From Tychonema bourrellyi FEM_GT703 (GTDB lineage: Bacteria > Cyanobacteriota > Cyanobacteriia > Cyanobacteriales > Microcoleaceae): 52,919 nucleotides of DNA. Each line of letters begins with the position of its first letter. The stretch's first letter is position 1. Location: positions 22,859 through 75,777 of the forward strand of contig NZ_NXIB02000005.1 in the NCBI RefSeq assembly GCF_002412335.2, read 5' to 3'. Positions 18,701 to 25,855 of the stretch are shown here, piece after piece. The translations under genes and the position numbers were made by a program. Under the pieces are notes generated by a model. The model was not told where the DNA came from, ran no database searches, and saw only the letters and a list, made by a program, of their open reading frames with translations.

Positions 18701-20092
18701 AATATACTTGCCGTCTTTGCGGCGGATGCGATAGCTGAGGGTATAAGTAACTGCCAGCGACATCAATTTAATGTGCGCTTTGGCTAGCTTTTGTAAATCT
18801 TCTGGGTGAAAATAATCCTTCGGAACCCGACCAACCAGTTCTTCAGGTTCATACCCCAGCAAAGCTTTGCAAGCTGGCGATACATAAACAAAAATGCCTT
18901 TGGGGTTGTGTCTGCTGATCATGTCGGTGGAGTTATCAGCCATCAACCGATAGCGGTCTTCACTTTCATTGCGTTCGGCTTGAGAATCGTTTAAGGCTTC
19001 AAGCATTTGATTGATGGTTTCAGCCAAGCTGGATAGTTCATCAGCTCCCGACATATGAACGCGCAAGTCTGGGTCGCCGTTGGTGGCGATGTTCCTGACG
19101 CTGGTACTCAAGTCTTGCAATCTGGCTAAAACCAATTTTTCTAATAATAGTAGGGCGATCGCGCTAAACACCAAACCTACTGCCAATATCGATAAAGTAA
19201 ACAGTTCTAACGTCGCTTGACCTTGCCTATAGATTACTCGGTCTACTTCTACTCGCAGCATCAGTCCTGGCTTACCATTGATGTCCCGGATCAGAGCATA
19301 TCCTGCGACTAAGCTGTTACTGAGCGGTGCGACTAAAATTTCTACTGATTTGAGGTTGGAAATTCTGATTTTGAGATTTTCCAATTCTTGCTGAGACTTA
19401 ACTATCGTTTTCGCGCTAGGCCAGTAGTCGCTGGTCGATTCGACTTTAAAATCTAAACTCGGCAACCTAAAGTCTACTGACAAGTGGGTCAGTCTTGAGA
19501 TCAATTCGACCTCGCTATTGTCGAGGTAGCGTCCCACTATCAGAGTGCCACGAGGCGGACCGATCGCATTGCTGTTGAGGATGGGCTTTGAGCTAACCAG
19601 CAGCGTGGCTTCTGGCAGAGTGAGAACGCCTGTTTTAGCTCGTAGAACACCACCAGAATCTGTCCTAGAGTCTAGCAGCGTGGCAGTAAGGTGCTGTTTC
19701 AAGCTTTCTGGAATCGGGGTCTGGGTTTTCGACTTTAGGTCAAAACCTTTACTGAAAACCGTTTCACCCTTGGAGTCCAGCACCACCAATAAATTGAGTC
19801 TTAAATAAACAAACGTAGAATCTACAAAATTTGATTTAACAAAATCCTGACTTTGTGTATTGACAAAGGAGTAAGTGTCATCCCACTCGGCATAATCTTG
19901 GGCGCTAGTGTCTAAATTCGACAAATCATCATCCAAAGTATCCAGAGCGCGCGCCACATCCTGCCGGACATACTGCGCCTCAAGATTGTGAAAATCGTGC
20001 AGCAAAATAGTCGATGCCGTGGCATAGAGAACGACAATTAGGCAAATCAGGGCTGCACCGACAATTAATAGTGTTTTTTTTCGGAGTTGCAT
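15758..20092 (-). CDS. CHASE4 hybrid sensor histidine kinase with two receivers and Hpt
   Basis: 1444 residues. Order: membrane helix 7-30; CHASE4-type extracellular sensor about 32-290; membrane helix 296-318; HAMP about 318-370; PAS about 378-495; GAF about 515-670; HisKA with H702 (MSHEIRTPMNG); HATPase with N819 and the DTGIGI and GGTGLGLAI boxes; receiver 1 (acid pair D1004/D1005, phospho-acceptor D1049, K1101); receiver 2 (D1151/D1152, D1195, K1248); Hpt with H1378 (SAHSLKS). It thus carries a complete phosphorelay but no output domain, so it should pass phosphate to a separate regulator encoded elsewhere. The ligand is unknown. No response regulator gene is adjacent. Confidence 0.93.
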   Translation of the reverse strand: MQLRKKTLLIVGAALICLIVVLYATASTILLHDFHNLEAQYVRQDVARALDTLDDDLSNLDTSAQDYAEWDDTYSFVNTQSQDFVKSNFVDSTFVYLRLNLLVVLDSKGETVFSKGFDLKSKTQTPIPESLKQHLTATLLDSRTDSGGVLRAKTGVLTLPEATLLVSSKPILNSNAIGPPRGTLIVGRYLDNSEVELISRLTHLSVDFRLPSLDFKVESTSDYWPSAKTIVKSQQELENLKIRISNLKSVEILVAPLSNSLVAGYALIRDINGKPGLMLRVEVDRVIYRQGQATLELFTLSILAVGLVFSAIALLLLEKLVLARLQDLSTSVRNIATNGDPDLRVHMSGADELSSLAETINQMLEALNDSQAERNESEDRYRLMADNSTDMISRHNPKGIFVYVSPACKALLGYEPEELVGRVPKDYFHPEDLQKLAKAHIKLMSLAVTYTLSYRIRRKDGKYIWFETTSRTIRDEVSGEVQEIIGISRDISFRKETEQELRESEAAIKALYQVTSAPRTDPLNRLWAFDLRLQELLTMGCRQFGMEVGVLSAIEGENYQIRAAKCPDDSIAIGQVYDLQKTFCVATAKSKEPLHFESVRFLSLSFDGDCPSFNNESAFNIESYMGIPVLVAGKVYGTLCFWSATPLTEPFRVVDRELLKLMAQWVASELERQQSGIDLAKARDEALAATRVKSEFLATMSHEIRTPMNGVIGMTGLLLDTRLTSEQQDFVETIRSSGDALLTLINDILDFSKIESGKFDLEEHLFDIRTCIEESLDLVAARAAQKKLELGYLIDGSLPATAIGDSTRLRQILINLLSNAVKFTESGEVVVSCTAKKMPMPLSIATQQPELLESEQSKIHQIYEIQFAVKDTGIGIRGDRMNRLFKSFSQVDSSTNRHYGGTGLGLAISKRLAEMMGGRMWVESGGNLAGNPPEGFKSTVLDRELVANCDRLKLTEIDTQTNNLKSVGSTFYFTAIVPCYNCSLPINLSNSQPELAGKRVLIVDDNATNRQILTLQTQSWGMVPTTVASARLALNLLAAKEEFDLAVLDMQMPEIDGLTLAVQIRMSEAGAQLPLVMLTSMGRQEIRTPVIEVNFAAFLNKPIKQSQLYNVLINIFGESTGEVRVQRSSGRLSKSIPMIAQELPLRILLADDHLVNQKVGLQILQRMGYRADVAGNGKEVLEALRRQPYDVILMDIQMPEMDGLEASRLICQEWEAAAKPWIVAMTANAMRGDREECIAAGMDDYLSKPIEIDELVRVLRGCQSRSPIEFDRWQSMISASSNAEEIGKNELEVRSNLTVADNPQLTIVDAKPAPSQSFTEDAPEDNKCLSQKILDGLREVEALDEVIEIYLETAPQLLLGISGAVNSADPLALRRSAHSLKSISGTLGAFRLFELCEELELMGRMGTDANKSLPPKARAVLEQVEAEYQRVEAALKMELLYSRD

Positions 20093-20340
20093 CGTGTGGC
20101 TCTCCTCAAGATGCCAGTAGGCAATTTGCCTGGTTCGGTTTGAGATCTAAGTCGTTGAGCATTGGGGCAGGGTCTAAGTATTTTAACTGGGTTGGGCTGA
20201 CCTCACTTTCTTGAGAACCACTATAGTATCTACAAAACCTTGGGTTCCTTACTATTCATAACGCATGAATCGTAAGTTACAACCCCATTATCGGCATTTT
20301 CTCAAATTTTGCGATCGTTCACCATTCTCAATAAGCCTTG
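20093..20340. other. Upstream region of the histidine kinase gene
   Basis: About 250 bases of ordinary A/T-rich sequence between the kinase start and the 64-bp array; no ORF or clear promoter was recognised on the minus strand. Confidence 0.5.
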
Positions 20341-20664
20341 TATGAACAGGCAAGATGCCTGTTCCACAAGAAAAGTCACTCTTTGTGGAACAGGCATCTT
20401 GCCTGTGTATGACCCAAAATACCTGTTCTACAATAAAAGTCACTCTTTGTGGAACAGGCATCTTGCCTGTGTATGACCCAAAATACCTGTTCTACAATAA
20501 AAGTCACTCTTTGTGGAACAGGCATCTTGCCTGTGTATGACCCAAAATACCTGTTCTACAATAAAAGTCACTCTTTGTGGAACAGGCATCTTGCCTGTGT
20601 ATGACCCAAAATACCTGTTCTACAATAAAAGTCACTCTTTGTGGAACAGGCATCTTGCCTGTTG
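20341..20664. repeat. 64-bp tandem array, five copies
   Basis: AAAAGTCACTCTTTGTGG occurs at 20371, 20435, 20499, 20563 and 20627, an exact 64-base period. Each unit carries GTGGAACAGGCATC-TTGCCTGT, a near palindrome, then GACCCAAAATACCTGTTC. A half unit in inverse orientation precedes it at 20345-20369. The copies are nearly identical, so expansion is recent. It lies between the kinase start and the 3' end of the 1031-residue gene. There are no variable spacers, so it is not a CRISPR array. Confidence 0.95.
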
Positions 20665-20689
20665 CTGACAATGGTGCAAACTGTGATTT

Positions 20690-23600
20690 TTACCGGATCA
20701 CAGCTAGAGCACCAGCACCGGCTGACGCTACGGCCGAGGAAAGTGCAGTAAAAAACAGCCACCAAGACGCCACTTCTGCCGCTTTGCGAGTTTCTTCCGC
20801 TTGTTTTTCCGCTTGTAATTTGATACTTTCCAGGCGGAGTTGTGCTTCTTGCTGTAAGCGTTCAGCTCTTTGTAGCACTGTGTTTCGGCTTTTTTCGATC
20901 TGGTCGATCAAACGGTTGGCGTCTGCTTCAGAGATATCCTCGCGAGAACTAATCAATGCTACTAAAGTATCGCGGTTGAAGTGCAAGAGCCGATCGCGCA
21001 AAGCATCAAATCCCGCCTGCGGATCATCAAACAACTTACGAACATCCCGCGTAATACCCTCATAATTGAGTTCTGGGCGATCGAGCGAATTCAGATAATC
21101 CCGAACCTTTGCCAAAATCCCATCAATTACCGACTGAATGCGCTCCTGTATTTTCTGAATTTGCTGTTGGAATTGGTCGCGCACCGACAAAACTTGATCG
21201 ACAATGCGATTCGCTTCCACTTCCGAAATATCCGGGCGCTGAGACAACAGAGAAACAACTGTAGCGCGATCGATATGCGACAGCCGTTCACCCAAACTAT
21301 AAGCCCCAACTTTCGGATCGTGCAGCAACAATTGCAAATCACGCTTGATAGCTTCAGGATTCAATTCATCCTTACCAGTATTCCGCAAATAATCCTCTAA
21401 AACACCCTGAAAATCTTGCGCTTGACTTTGCATCCGCCTTGCCAAACGGCGCGGCGATTTCACAATCGAGCCGATCGTATTTTGCACTTGGTCGATAATT
21501 TGATTAACTTGTTCCTCACTCAAATCTTCTCTTTGAGAAAGCAGTTTTACCAAAGTATCGCGGTCAAAGTGCGACAAACGACCTCGCAGCGCTAAAGCTC
21601 CTTCTTTCGGATTTTCCATCAGTTTAGTCAAATCGCGCTGAATGCCTTCAGGATTCAGTTCAGACTTGCCAGTATTTCGCAGATAATCTGCCAGCGCAGT
21701 AGTTGTTTCGTCGTACTGTTCCTTAGCTTTGTCAGCGATCTTTTGCGGTGCATTCAGCGCACTGTGCCAAGTTTCTTCAGCGCTGTCGAGGAGTTGATTC
21801 ACTTGGTCTTCGCTGAGGTCTTTTCGCTGAGATAGCAATTTTACTAAGGTTTCGCGATCGAACTTAGAAGCTCTCGATCTCAGCGCCCACATTCCCGCTT
21901 CTGGATTTTCTAACAGGGTTTTGAAATCTCGCTTAATACCTTCGGGATTGAGTTCGGATTTACCCGTAGACTGCAAGTATTCTTGCACTTTTTGCCACTG
22001 ATTATCGATGCGAACTTTAGCGGCTTCTTGCAGACCTTGAGCATCTGCCAAAACTACATCTTTTGTCCTTTCCAAATCCTTAACAATCTCTTCTACTTCC
22101 TGAAAGCCGAAGCTTTCGCGGCCTCGGAGAATTCGCACGAAACTATCCTTATTGTAAGGAGCAAGCCGATCGCGCAACTGTTCGTAAGTAGCATCAGAAT
22201 CTTCGAGAATTGGCTGGAAATCCTTACCAATAGCTGCTGCTGTCAGTTCCTCTTTTGGCGTTAACTTCAGATAAGTTTCCAATCGCCACTGTAAATCGCG
22301 GACTTTTTCTTGTTCCTCAGCAAAAATAACAGTGTTTAAAACTCGCTGTCTAATTGTTTCCAATTCATTGACAATTTCTTTGATCTTGCTTTGAGTAAAC
22401 ACTCCTCTGCTGGCCAGAATTTCAGCAAACTTTGACTTCTTGAGTTTTTCTAATTCGCGGCGAACTGTTCCCGGATCGGCGCTGGGATCGTAGATAACTT
22501 CTCGGAAGTCGTGTTCAATTTTTTCCGGGTTCATTTGCCAGGAATAAGCATTCAGCAAGTAGTTTTCTACATCGGCGCGAATGTAACTGTAAGGTTCGGG
22601 TTCGCCTTTGACTTGAGCGGTAATTTTATCAGTTTGCTGGCTAACTTTATCTTTGGCTGTTTTTAGCTGACCGACTACTTTTTCCACATCAAAGTCAGAA
22701 ATATCTGTGCGTCCCAAAACTATTCCCATTAAAGCATTGACTGCCATTGTTGTTGCTTGGGACATCATTGTCGGGCTTTGTCCTTGATTTTGACCGCCCA
22801 GATTGCTGAGGGTTTGTTCTACTCTGCTTGTCAATTTATCTGAGAGCAATTCTCCCGATTTTGCAGATTTGAAATATTCTACTAATTGGGCGATACCGTC
22901 TGTTTGCTCTCCTTTTTTTCCGACTTGTTTCCAAGCGTCTTGGAGTTGATCTACAATGCGGTTGACATCGCGTTTTGATAGGTCCGATCGCGAACTGACT
23001 AATTCTACCAGGGTTTGGCGATCGAGAGAAGGCAAATTTTCGCCCGCAATAGACTTAAGTTGTGGATCATTGAGCAACTTTTCAAACTCACTCCGCATCC
23101 CTTTGATGTCTAATTCCGGCGGTTTCAGGCCTTGGATGTAGTCTTCGACGTTTTCCCGTAAACTTATAGGGTCGATCGCGCTACCGAGTTCGTGGCCCAC
23201 TGCTGCTGCTGCTGCTTTGGCTGTAGCCACCACTTGATTGCTAGCTGCTTTTGCGCCCAGGGCGGCCGCTGCGGTACCGAAAATGGCTTGAAAGCCTGAT
23301 GTGGCGGTGTTGACGAGGGAACCGATCAACTGACCGACGGTGGTGGAACTCACCCACACCAGCATCGAGAAGTAGGTGGCCCACACGACTAAACCGACGA
23401 TCGCACCTAAACCGGGGCTACTAATCAAACTCAGTTTAACTGCTAGCAAGCAGGCGAAGAATAGGGCGATCGTAACAGTGATTAGCGTCCAAGTTCCTAC
23501 CTTTTTACCGATGTGTCGGACTTGGGGGCTATCGCTGTGAGAATGGGAACTCTCATGGGATTGATTTCCCATGTAAGAAAGCCCTGCTGCTACTGATAAG

Positions 23601-23785
23601 TTGGTTAGCAAGAGTTGGAAAGCGAAAGCTAGCACGACTCCTGCGATTAAGGCGATAAAAAATTGTGGCCCGGAATACAGAAGTGCTGCGTCTTCTACTG
23701 TGTTTAAAGTCCGTTCTGCTGGCACTTGGGCGAGCCAGAGGCTGATATTATACAGTTGCGAAGTTATTGGCAAGTTTTGATACAT
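20690..23785 (-). CDS. Large membrane protein with about seven ~80-residue repeats
   Basis: 1031 residues; I do not recognise a named family. N-terminal helices lie at about 41-68, 98-120 and 126-150, then an Ala-rich segment (170-200). Seven repeats follow, starting near 212, 404, 497, 598, 697, 795 and 893, plus a half repeat near 345-380. The consensus is D/YL..TGK-ELNPEGIKRD, .L...P..G...LR.RL, DRDTLVKLLSQR, DLSE..VN.IIDQ, then a coiled-coil-like linker. The C-terminus has a charged helix (970-1003) and a last membrane helix (1008-1030). Repeats 4-6 are the most alike. Likely a membrane-anchored scaffold or tether; the topology (both ends in membrane, long helical middle) is inference. 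Confidence 0.8.
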   Translation of the reverse strand: MYQNLPITSQLYNISLWLAQVPAERTLNTVEDAALLYSGPQFFIALIAGVVLAFAFQLLLTNLSVAAGLSYMGNQSHESSHSHSDSPQVRHIGKKVGTWTLITVTIALFFACLLAVKLSLISSPGLGAIVGLVVWATYFSMLVWVSSTTVGQLIGSLVNTATSGFQAIFGTAAAALGAKAASNQVVATAKAAAAAVGHELGSAIDPISLRENVEDYIQGLKPPELDIKGMRSEFEKLLNDPQLKSIAGENLPSLDRQTLVELVSSRSDLSKRDVNRIVDQLQDAWKQVGKKGEQTDGIAQLVEYFKSAKSGELLSDKLTSRVEQTLSNLGGQNQGQSPTMMSQATTMAVNALMGIVLGRTDISDFDVEKVVGQLKTAKDKVSQQTDKITAQVKGEPEPYSYIRADVENYLLNAYSWQMNPEKIEHDFREVIYDPSADPGTVRRELEKLKKSKFAEILASRGVFTQSKIKEIVNELETIRQRVLNTVIFAEEQEKVRDLQWRLETYLKLTPKEELTAAAIGKDFQPILEDSDATYEQLRDRLAPYNKDSFVRILRGRESFGFQEVEEIVKDLERTKDVVLADAQGLQEAAKVRIDNQWQKVQEYLQSTGKSELNPEGIKRDFKTLLENPEAGMWALRSRASKFDRETLVKLLSQRKDLSEDQVNQLLDSAEETWHSALNAPQKIADKAKEQYDETTTALADYLRNTGKSELNPEGIQRDLTKLMENPKEGALALRGRLSHFDRDTLVKLLSQREDLSEEQVNQIIDQVQNTIGSIVKSPRRLARRMQSQAQDFQGVLEDYLRNTGKDELNPEAIKRDLQLLLHDPKVGAYSLGERLSHIDRATVVSLLSQRPDISEVEANRIVDQVLSVRDQFQQQIQKIQERIQSVIDGILAKVRDYLNSLDRPELNYEGITRDVRKLFDDPQAGFDALRDRLLHFNRDTLVALISSREDISEADANRLIDQIEKSRNTVLQRAERLQQEAQLRLESIKLQAEKQAEETRKAAEVASWWLFFTALSSAVASAGAGALAVIR

Positions 23786-24005
23786 AGTATATTCCTCGTT
23801 CAGGTGGGGTTTCGCGTAATTGAGTTGGCGATAATTGAGTTGGCGCGCGATCGGCTAATGTATAGTTTCTGTTTTCGGCCCTCAATGCCAAGCATCACCT
23901 AATTAACGAACTAAAGCATCCCCCTACAGTCGGAAGTATATAAATATGTCTGTGGCTAGGTGTCAATTTGGGGATAATTGTGCTATATGAAACTTTACGA
24001 GTAGT

Positions 24006-24104
24006 CAGAAACCGGGTTTTTGCGAAAATACTTCGTTACACCTCGTAAAAACTGCTAAAAACCCGGTTTCTTTGGTTTACGAGTAGTCAGAAACCGGGTT
24101 TTTT
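24006..24104. repeat. CAGAAACCGGGTTTTT repeats
   Basis: Copies in direct orientation begin at 24006 and 24088 and one inverse copy lies at 24057-24071. A 28-base direct repeat (TTTACGAGTAGTC plus the motif) starts near 23994 and 24077. The pairs can form a strong stem followed by a T run. Spacer 23786-24131 holds this and no gene. Confidence 0.85.
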
Positions 24105-24131
24105 ACCTGGGTAGGGACACGGCATTGCCCA

Positions 24132-24146
24132 TTGGTGTCAACTTAA
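24132..24146. repeat. Solo end of the TTGGTGTCAACTTAA element family
   Basis: Identical to the left end of the elements at 3273 and 9798, and preceded by GGACACGGCATTGCCCA, as at 9798. No matching right end is found nearby; the PstS-like remnant starts directly after it. Confidence 0.7.
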
Positions 24147-24284
24147 CATCAAACCCCAATCGATCAAATTTGCAAAGCGGTTAATAAAACTGCTTTTACT
24201 GATGGAACTTACCCGTTGACGCGACGACTTTTTGTTGTCATCAAACAGGATGGAAAATTGGATGAACAAGCGGGAGTTGCTTAA
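24147..24284 (+). pseudogene. PstS-like phosphate-binding protein remnant
   Basis: 46 codons in one frame ending at TAA 24282. The part TDGTYPLTRRLFVVIKQDGK then LDEQAGVA matches the C-terminal region of PstS-type substrate-binding proteins as found in cyanobacteria. The following bases could read ANLLLS after one lost base, which would continue the family sequence. The N-terminal ~85% is missing. It is cut at its 5' side by the solo element end and at its 3' side by the XRE copy. Family assignment is from memory of the motif GTYPLTRRLFV. Confidence 0.5.
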
Positions 24285-24303
24285 AACTCGCAATCTACTG
24301 TCC

Positions 24304-24477
24304 TTACCCAGACGACTCAGCCGCCGCCGGGAGTACCTGCCCCTTTTCCCAATACTGAACGGCAGACCCAGAGACTCCCAATAGCCTACCAAAAGCGCTA
24401 AAACTCAGGTCGCCACGAGCTAGCTTCACAATCTCGATCAATTTTCTCTTAGCTTCTGCGTTCACGGTATCAACCAC
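24304..24477 (-). CDS. 57-residue mini XRE regulator from an in-frame deletion
   Basis: GTG start as in the full copy at 25287. It reads through KLARGDLSFSAFGRLLGVSG and SAVQYWEKGQVLP, then jumps to AAAESSG and TAA. The full-length neighbour (118 residues) has the same N-terminal half and the same last residues, so about 175 bases between its residues ~50 and ~112 are missing here. The shared bases at the joint are CCG. The whole HTH is kept, the C-terminal domain is lost and the frame is intact. It may be a small DNA-binding competitor or a fossil. Confidence 0.6.
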   Translation of the reverse strand: MVDTVNAEAKRKLIEIVKLARGDLSFSAFGRLLGVSGSAVQYWEKGQVLPAAAESSG

Positions 24478-24521
24478 CAGATCAACACAACTCCTAGTTT
24501 ACAGATAAATTTGCCTCATAT

Positions 24522-24869
24522 TCATTCTCCAGCAGCCTCAGCCGACGCAGCGAATCTATCCGCTACAGCTCTAGCAATTAGCGCCACCTGACGAGGAGGC
24601 AAAAACTGAATTTTTTTGACAATATCGTTAATTTCTGGTGGGTGGGAGACTGGATTGCCATCCAAAAAGCTGAGAAACTCTTCCAGAGTATAGCCGGCTC
24701 TCGCTGCGAGCTTACCCAAGTTTTCAGTATCGGGAACCGTATCGCCCCTTTCCCAAAGCTGAACAGCAGTCGCAGAAACGCCTAAAAGCTTACCAAACGC
24801 TCGTTGACTCATTGTTCCACGAGCAGTTTTGATGATTTCACTAAGTTTTTGTCTATTTTGGATGTTCAC
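24522..24869 (-). CDS. XRE-family HTH transcriptional regulator
   Basis: 115 residues, GTG start. The HTH_3 domain lies at about 8-62 (MSQRAFGKLLGVSATAVQLWERG), followed by a C-terminal segment (FLPPRQVALIARAVADRF) that resembles the same part of the next gene. It is a paralogue of 24931-25287, about half identical by eye. DNA target unknown. The gap to the next gene upstream is 61 bases, so co-transcription is possible. Confidence 0.85.
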   Translation of the reverse strand: MNIQNRQKLSEIIKTARGTMSQRAFGKLLGVSATAVQLWERGDTVPDTENLGKLAARAGYTLEEFLSFLDGNPVSHPPEINDIVKKIQFLPPRQVALIARAVADRFAASAEAAGE

Positions 24870-24930
24870 GACTTAAAAGCTATGCGATCGTACCTACCAG
24901 TCTACTTACGAACAGATACATCAACTCTAC

Positions 24931-25287
24931 TTACCCAGACGACTCAGCCGCCGCCGCGAGCCTATCCATCACAGCTCTACCAATCACTGCCAACTCACTC
25001 ATCGGCATACACTGAATTTTCTTCAGTAGCTCGTTGGTATTAACAGGTTCCGGCATTGGCTTACCTTCGAGATGAGCCATCAACTCTTCCATTGTAAAGC
25101 CCGCTTTTGCCGCAATCTGAGTCAAATTTTTCGTATCCGGGAGTACCTGCCCCTTTTCCCAATACTGAACGGCAGACCCAGAGACTCCCAATAGCCTACC
25201 AAAAGCGCTAAAACTCAGGTCGCCACGGGCTAGCTTAACAACTTCGCTCAGTTTCTTCCTAGCTTCTGCGTCCACAGTATTAGTCAC
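24931..25287 (-). CDS. XRE-family HTH transcriptional regulator
   Basis: 118 residues, GTG start. HTH at about 11-66 with LSFSAFGRLLGVSGSAVQYW as helices 2-3. The C-terminal part has the same LAVIGRAVMDRLAAAAES-type end as its paralogue. The upstream region (about 35 bases, CACCAGATCAACACAACTCC on the + strand) is duplicated before the mini copy at 24478-24500. It is divergent from the orphan gene at 25424 and shares its control region, so it could be autoregulatory or control that gene. Confidence 0.85.
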   Translation of the reverse strand: MTNTVDAEARKKLSEVVKLARGDLSFSAFGRLLGVSGSAVQYWEKGQVLPDTKNLTQIAAKAGFTMEELMAHLEGKPMPEPVNTNELLKKIQCMPMSELAVIGRAVMDRLAAAAESSG

Positions 25288-25341
25288 CAGATCAACACAA
25301 CTCCTAGTTTACTTATCTACCAAAAAATTTGTCTTTCTTGC

Positions 25342-25376
25342 TTGACAGCAAAAAGTTTACCAGTTAGAATGTAAAT
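25342..25376 (+). promoter_or_regulatory. Sigma70-like promoter with overlapping inverted repeat
   Basis: TTGACA (25342-25347), a 17-base spacer and TAGAAT (25365-25370) give a near-consensus promoter for the gene at 25424. The inverted pair TTTAC (25356-25360) and GTAAA (25371-25375) brackets the -10 box, which is where a repressor such as the adjacent XRE proteins could bind. The operator role is inference. Confidence 0.6.
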
Positions 25377-25423
25377 AGTTTTGAAATCGTAATTGTATTT
25401 GTAGCAAATCAGGGGCAGTAAAA

Positions 25424-25840
25424 ATGACTCGCAAGACACGCAACACCCGTCAAAGCCTTACAGCCTCCGGTTGGCTCAAACCCCAGCGCTGGCAAATCTC
25501 CAAAATAGAAGCAGCCGAAGCCCTGAGAATGCCCGTAAACCGCATAGTCAAAGTCTACCCCAAACAACATCAAGTAATAGTCGTCTATCTGAACCAGAAA
25601 GGACAAAAATGCAGTTCCTTTTTCAGCTACAGACTATTTGCCAGATGGCAGCAAGAGACGATCGCCACAATTGCCAGTTGTCGAAACCAGGAAACTCTCG
25701 CACCCCTAGAAATCATCGTACAGTATGACCTCGAACATTTCAAGTATCCAGTCGCGATCGCCGATGCAATTTGGGAAGCCCTCCTCAACCACATCCGTCA
25801 AGTCATCAGAGAACAAAGGCACACCCAAAAATGCGCCTAA
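25424..25840 (+). CDS. Orphan hypothetical protein, divergent to XRE genes
   Basis: 138 residues, not recognised. The N-terminal 25 residues are basic (KTRNTRQSL...KPQRWQ). A short helix EAAEALRMPVNRIVKVYP is followed by beta-like strands (HQVIVVYLNQKG), then helices to the end (AIADAIWEALLNHIRQVIREQR). Two cysteines (C63, C85) plus one at the end are not in a metal motif. No membrane segment. The divergent promoter arrangement with two XRE genes suggests a regulated pair. It is convergent with prfA, with 15 bases between the stop codons. Confidence 0.65.
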   Translation: MTRKTRNTRQSLTASGWLKPQRWQISKIEAAEALRMPVNRIVKVYPKQHQVIVVYLNQKGQKCSSFFSYRLFARWQQETIATIASCRNQETLAPLEIIVQYDLEHFKYPVAIADAIWEALLNHIRQVIREQRHTQKCA

Positions 25841-25855
25841 GCTCCCATCAACCCA

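Noticed and set aside
20341-20664. Possible CRISPR array
   Set aside because: The 64-bp units are near identical along their whole length; there are no unique spacers and no cas genes. The same holds for the arrays at 15418 and 47317.
24138-24392. An 84-codon minus-strand frame
   Set aside because: It is out of frame with the clear XRE copy on the same strand and antisense to the PstS-like remnant; the residues look like random Arg/Ser-rich sequence.
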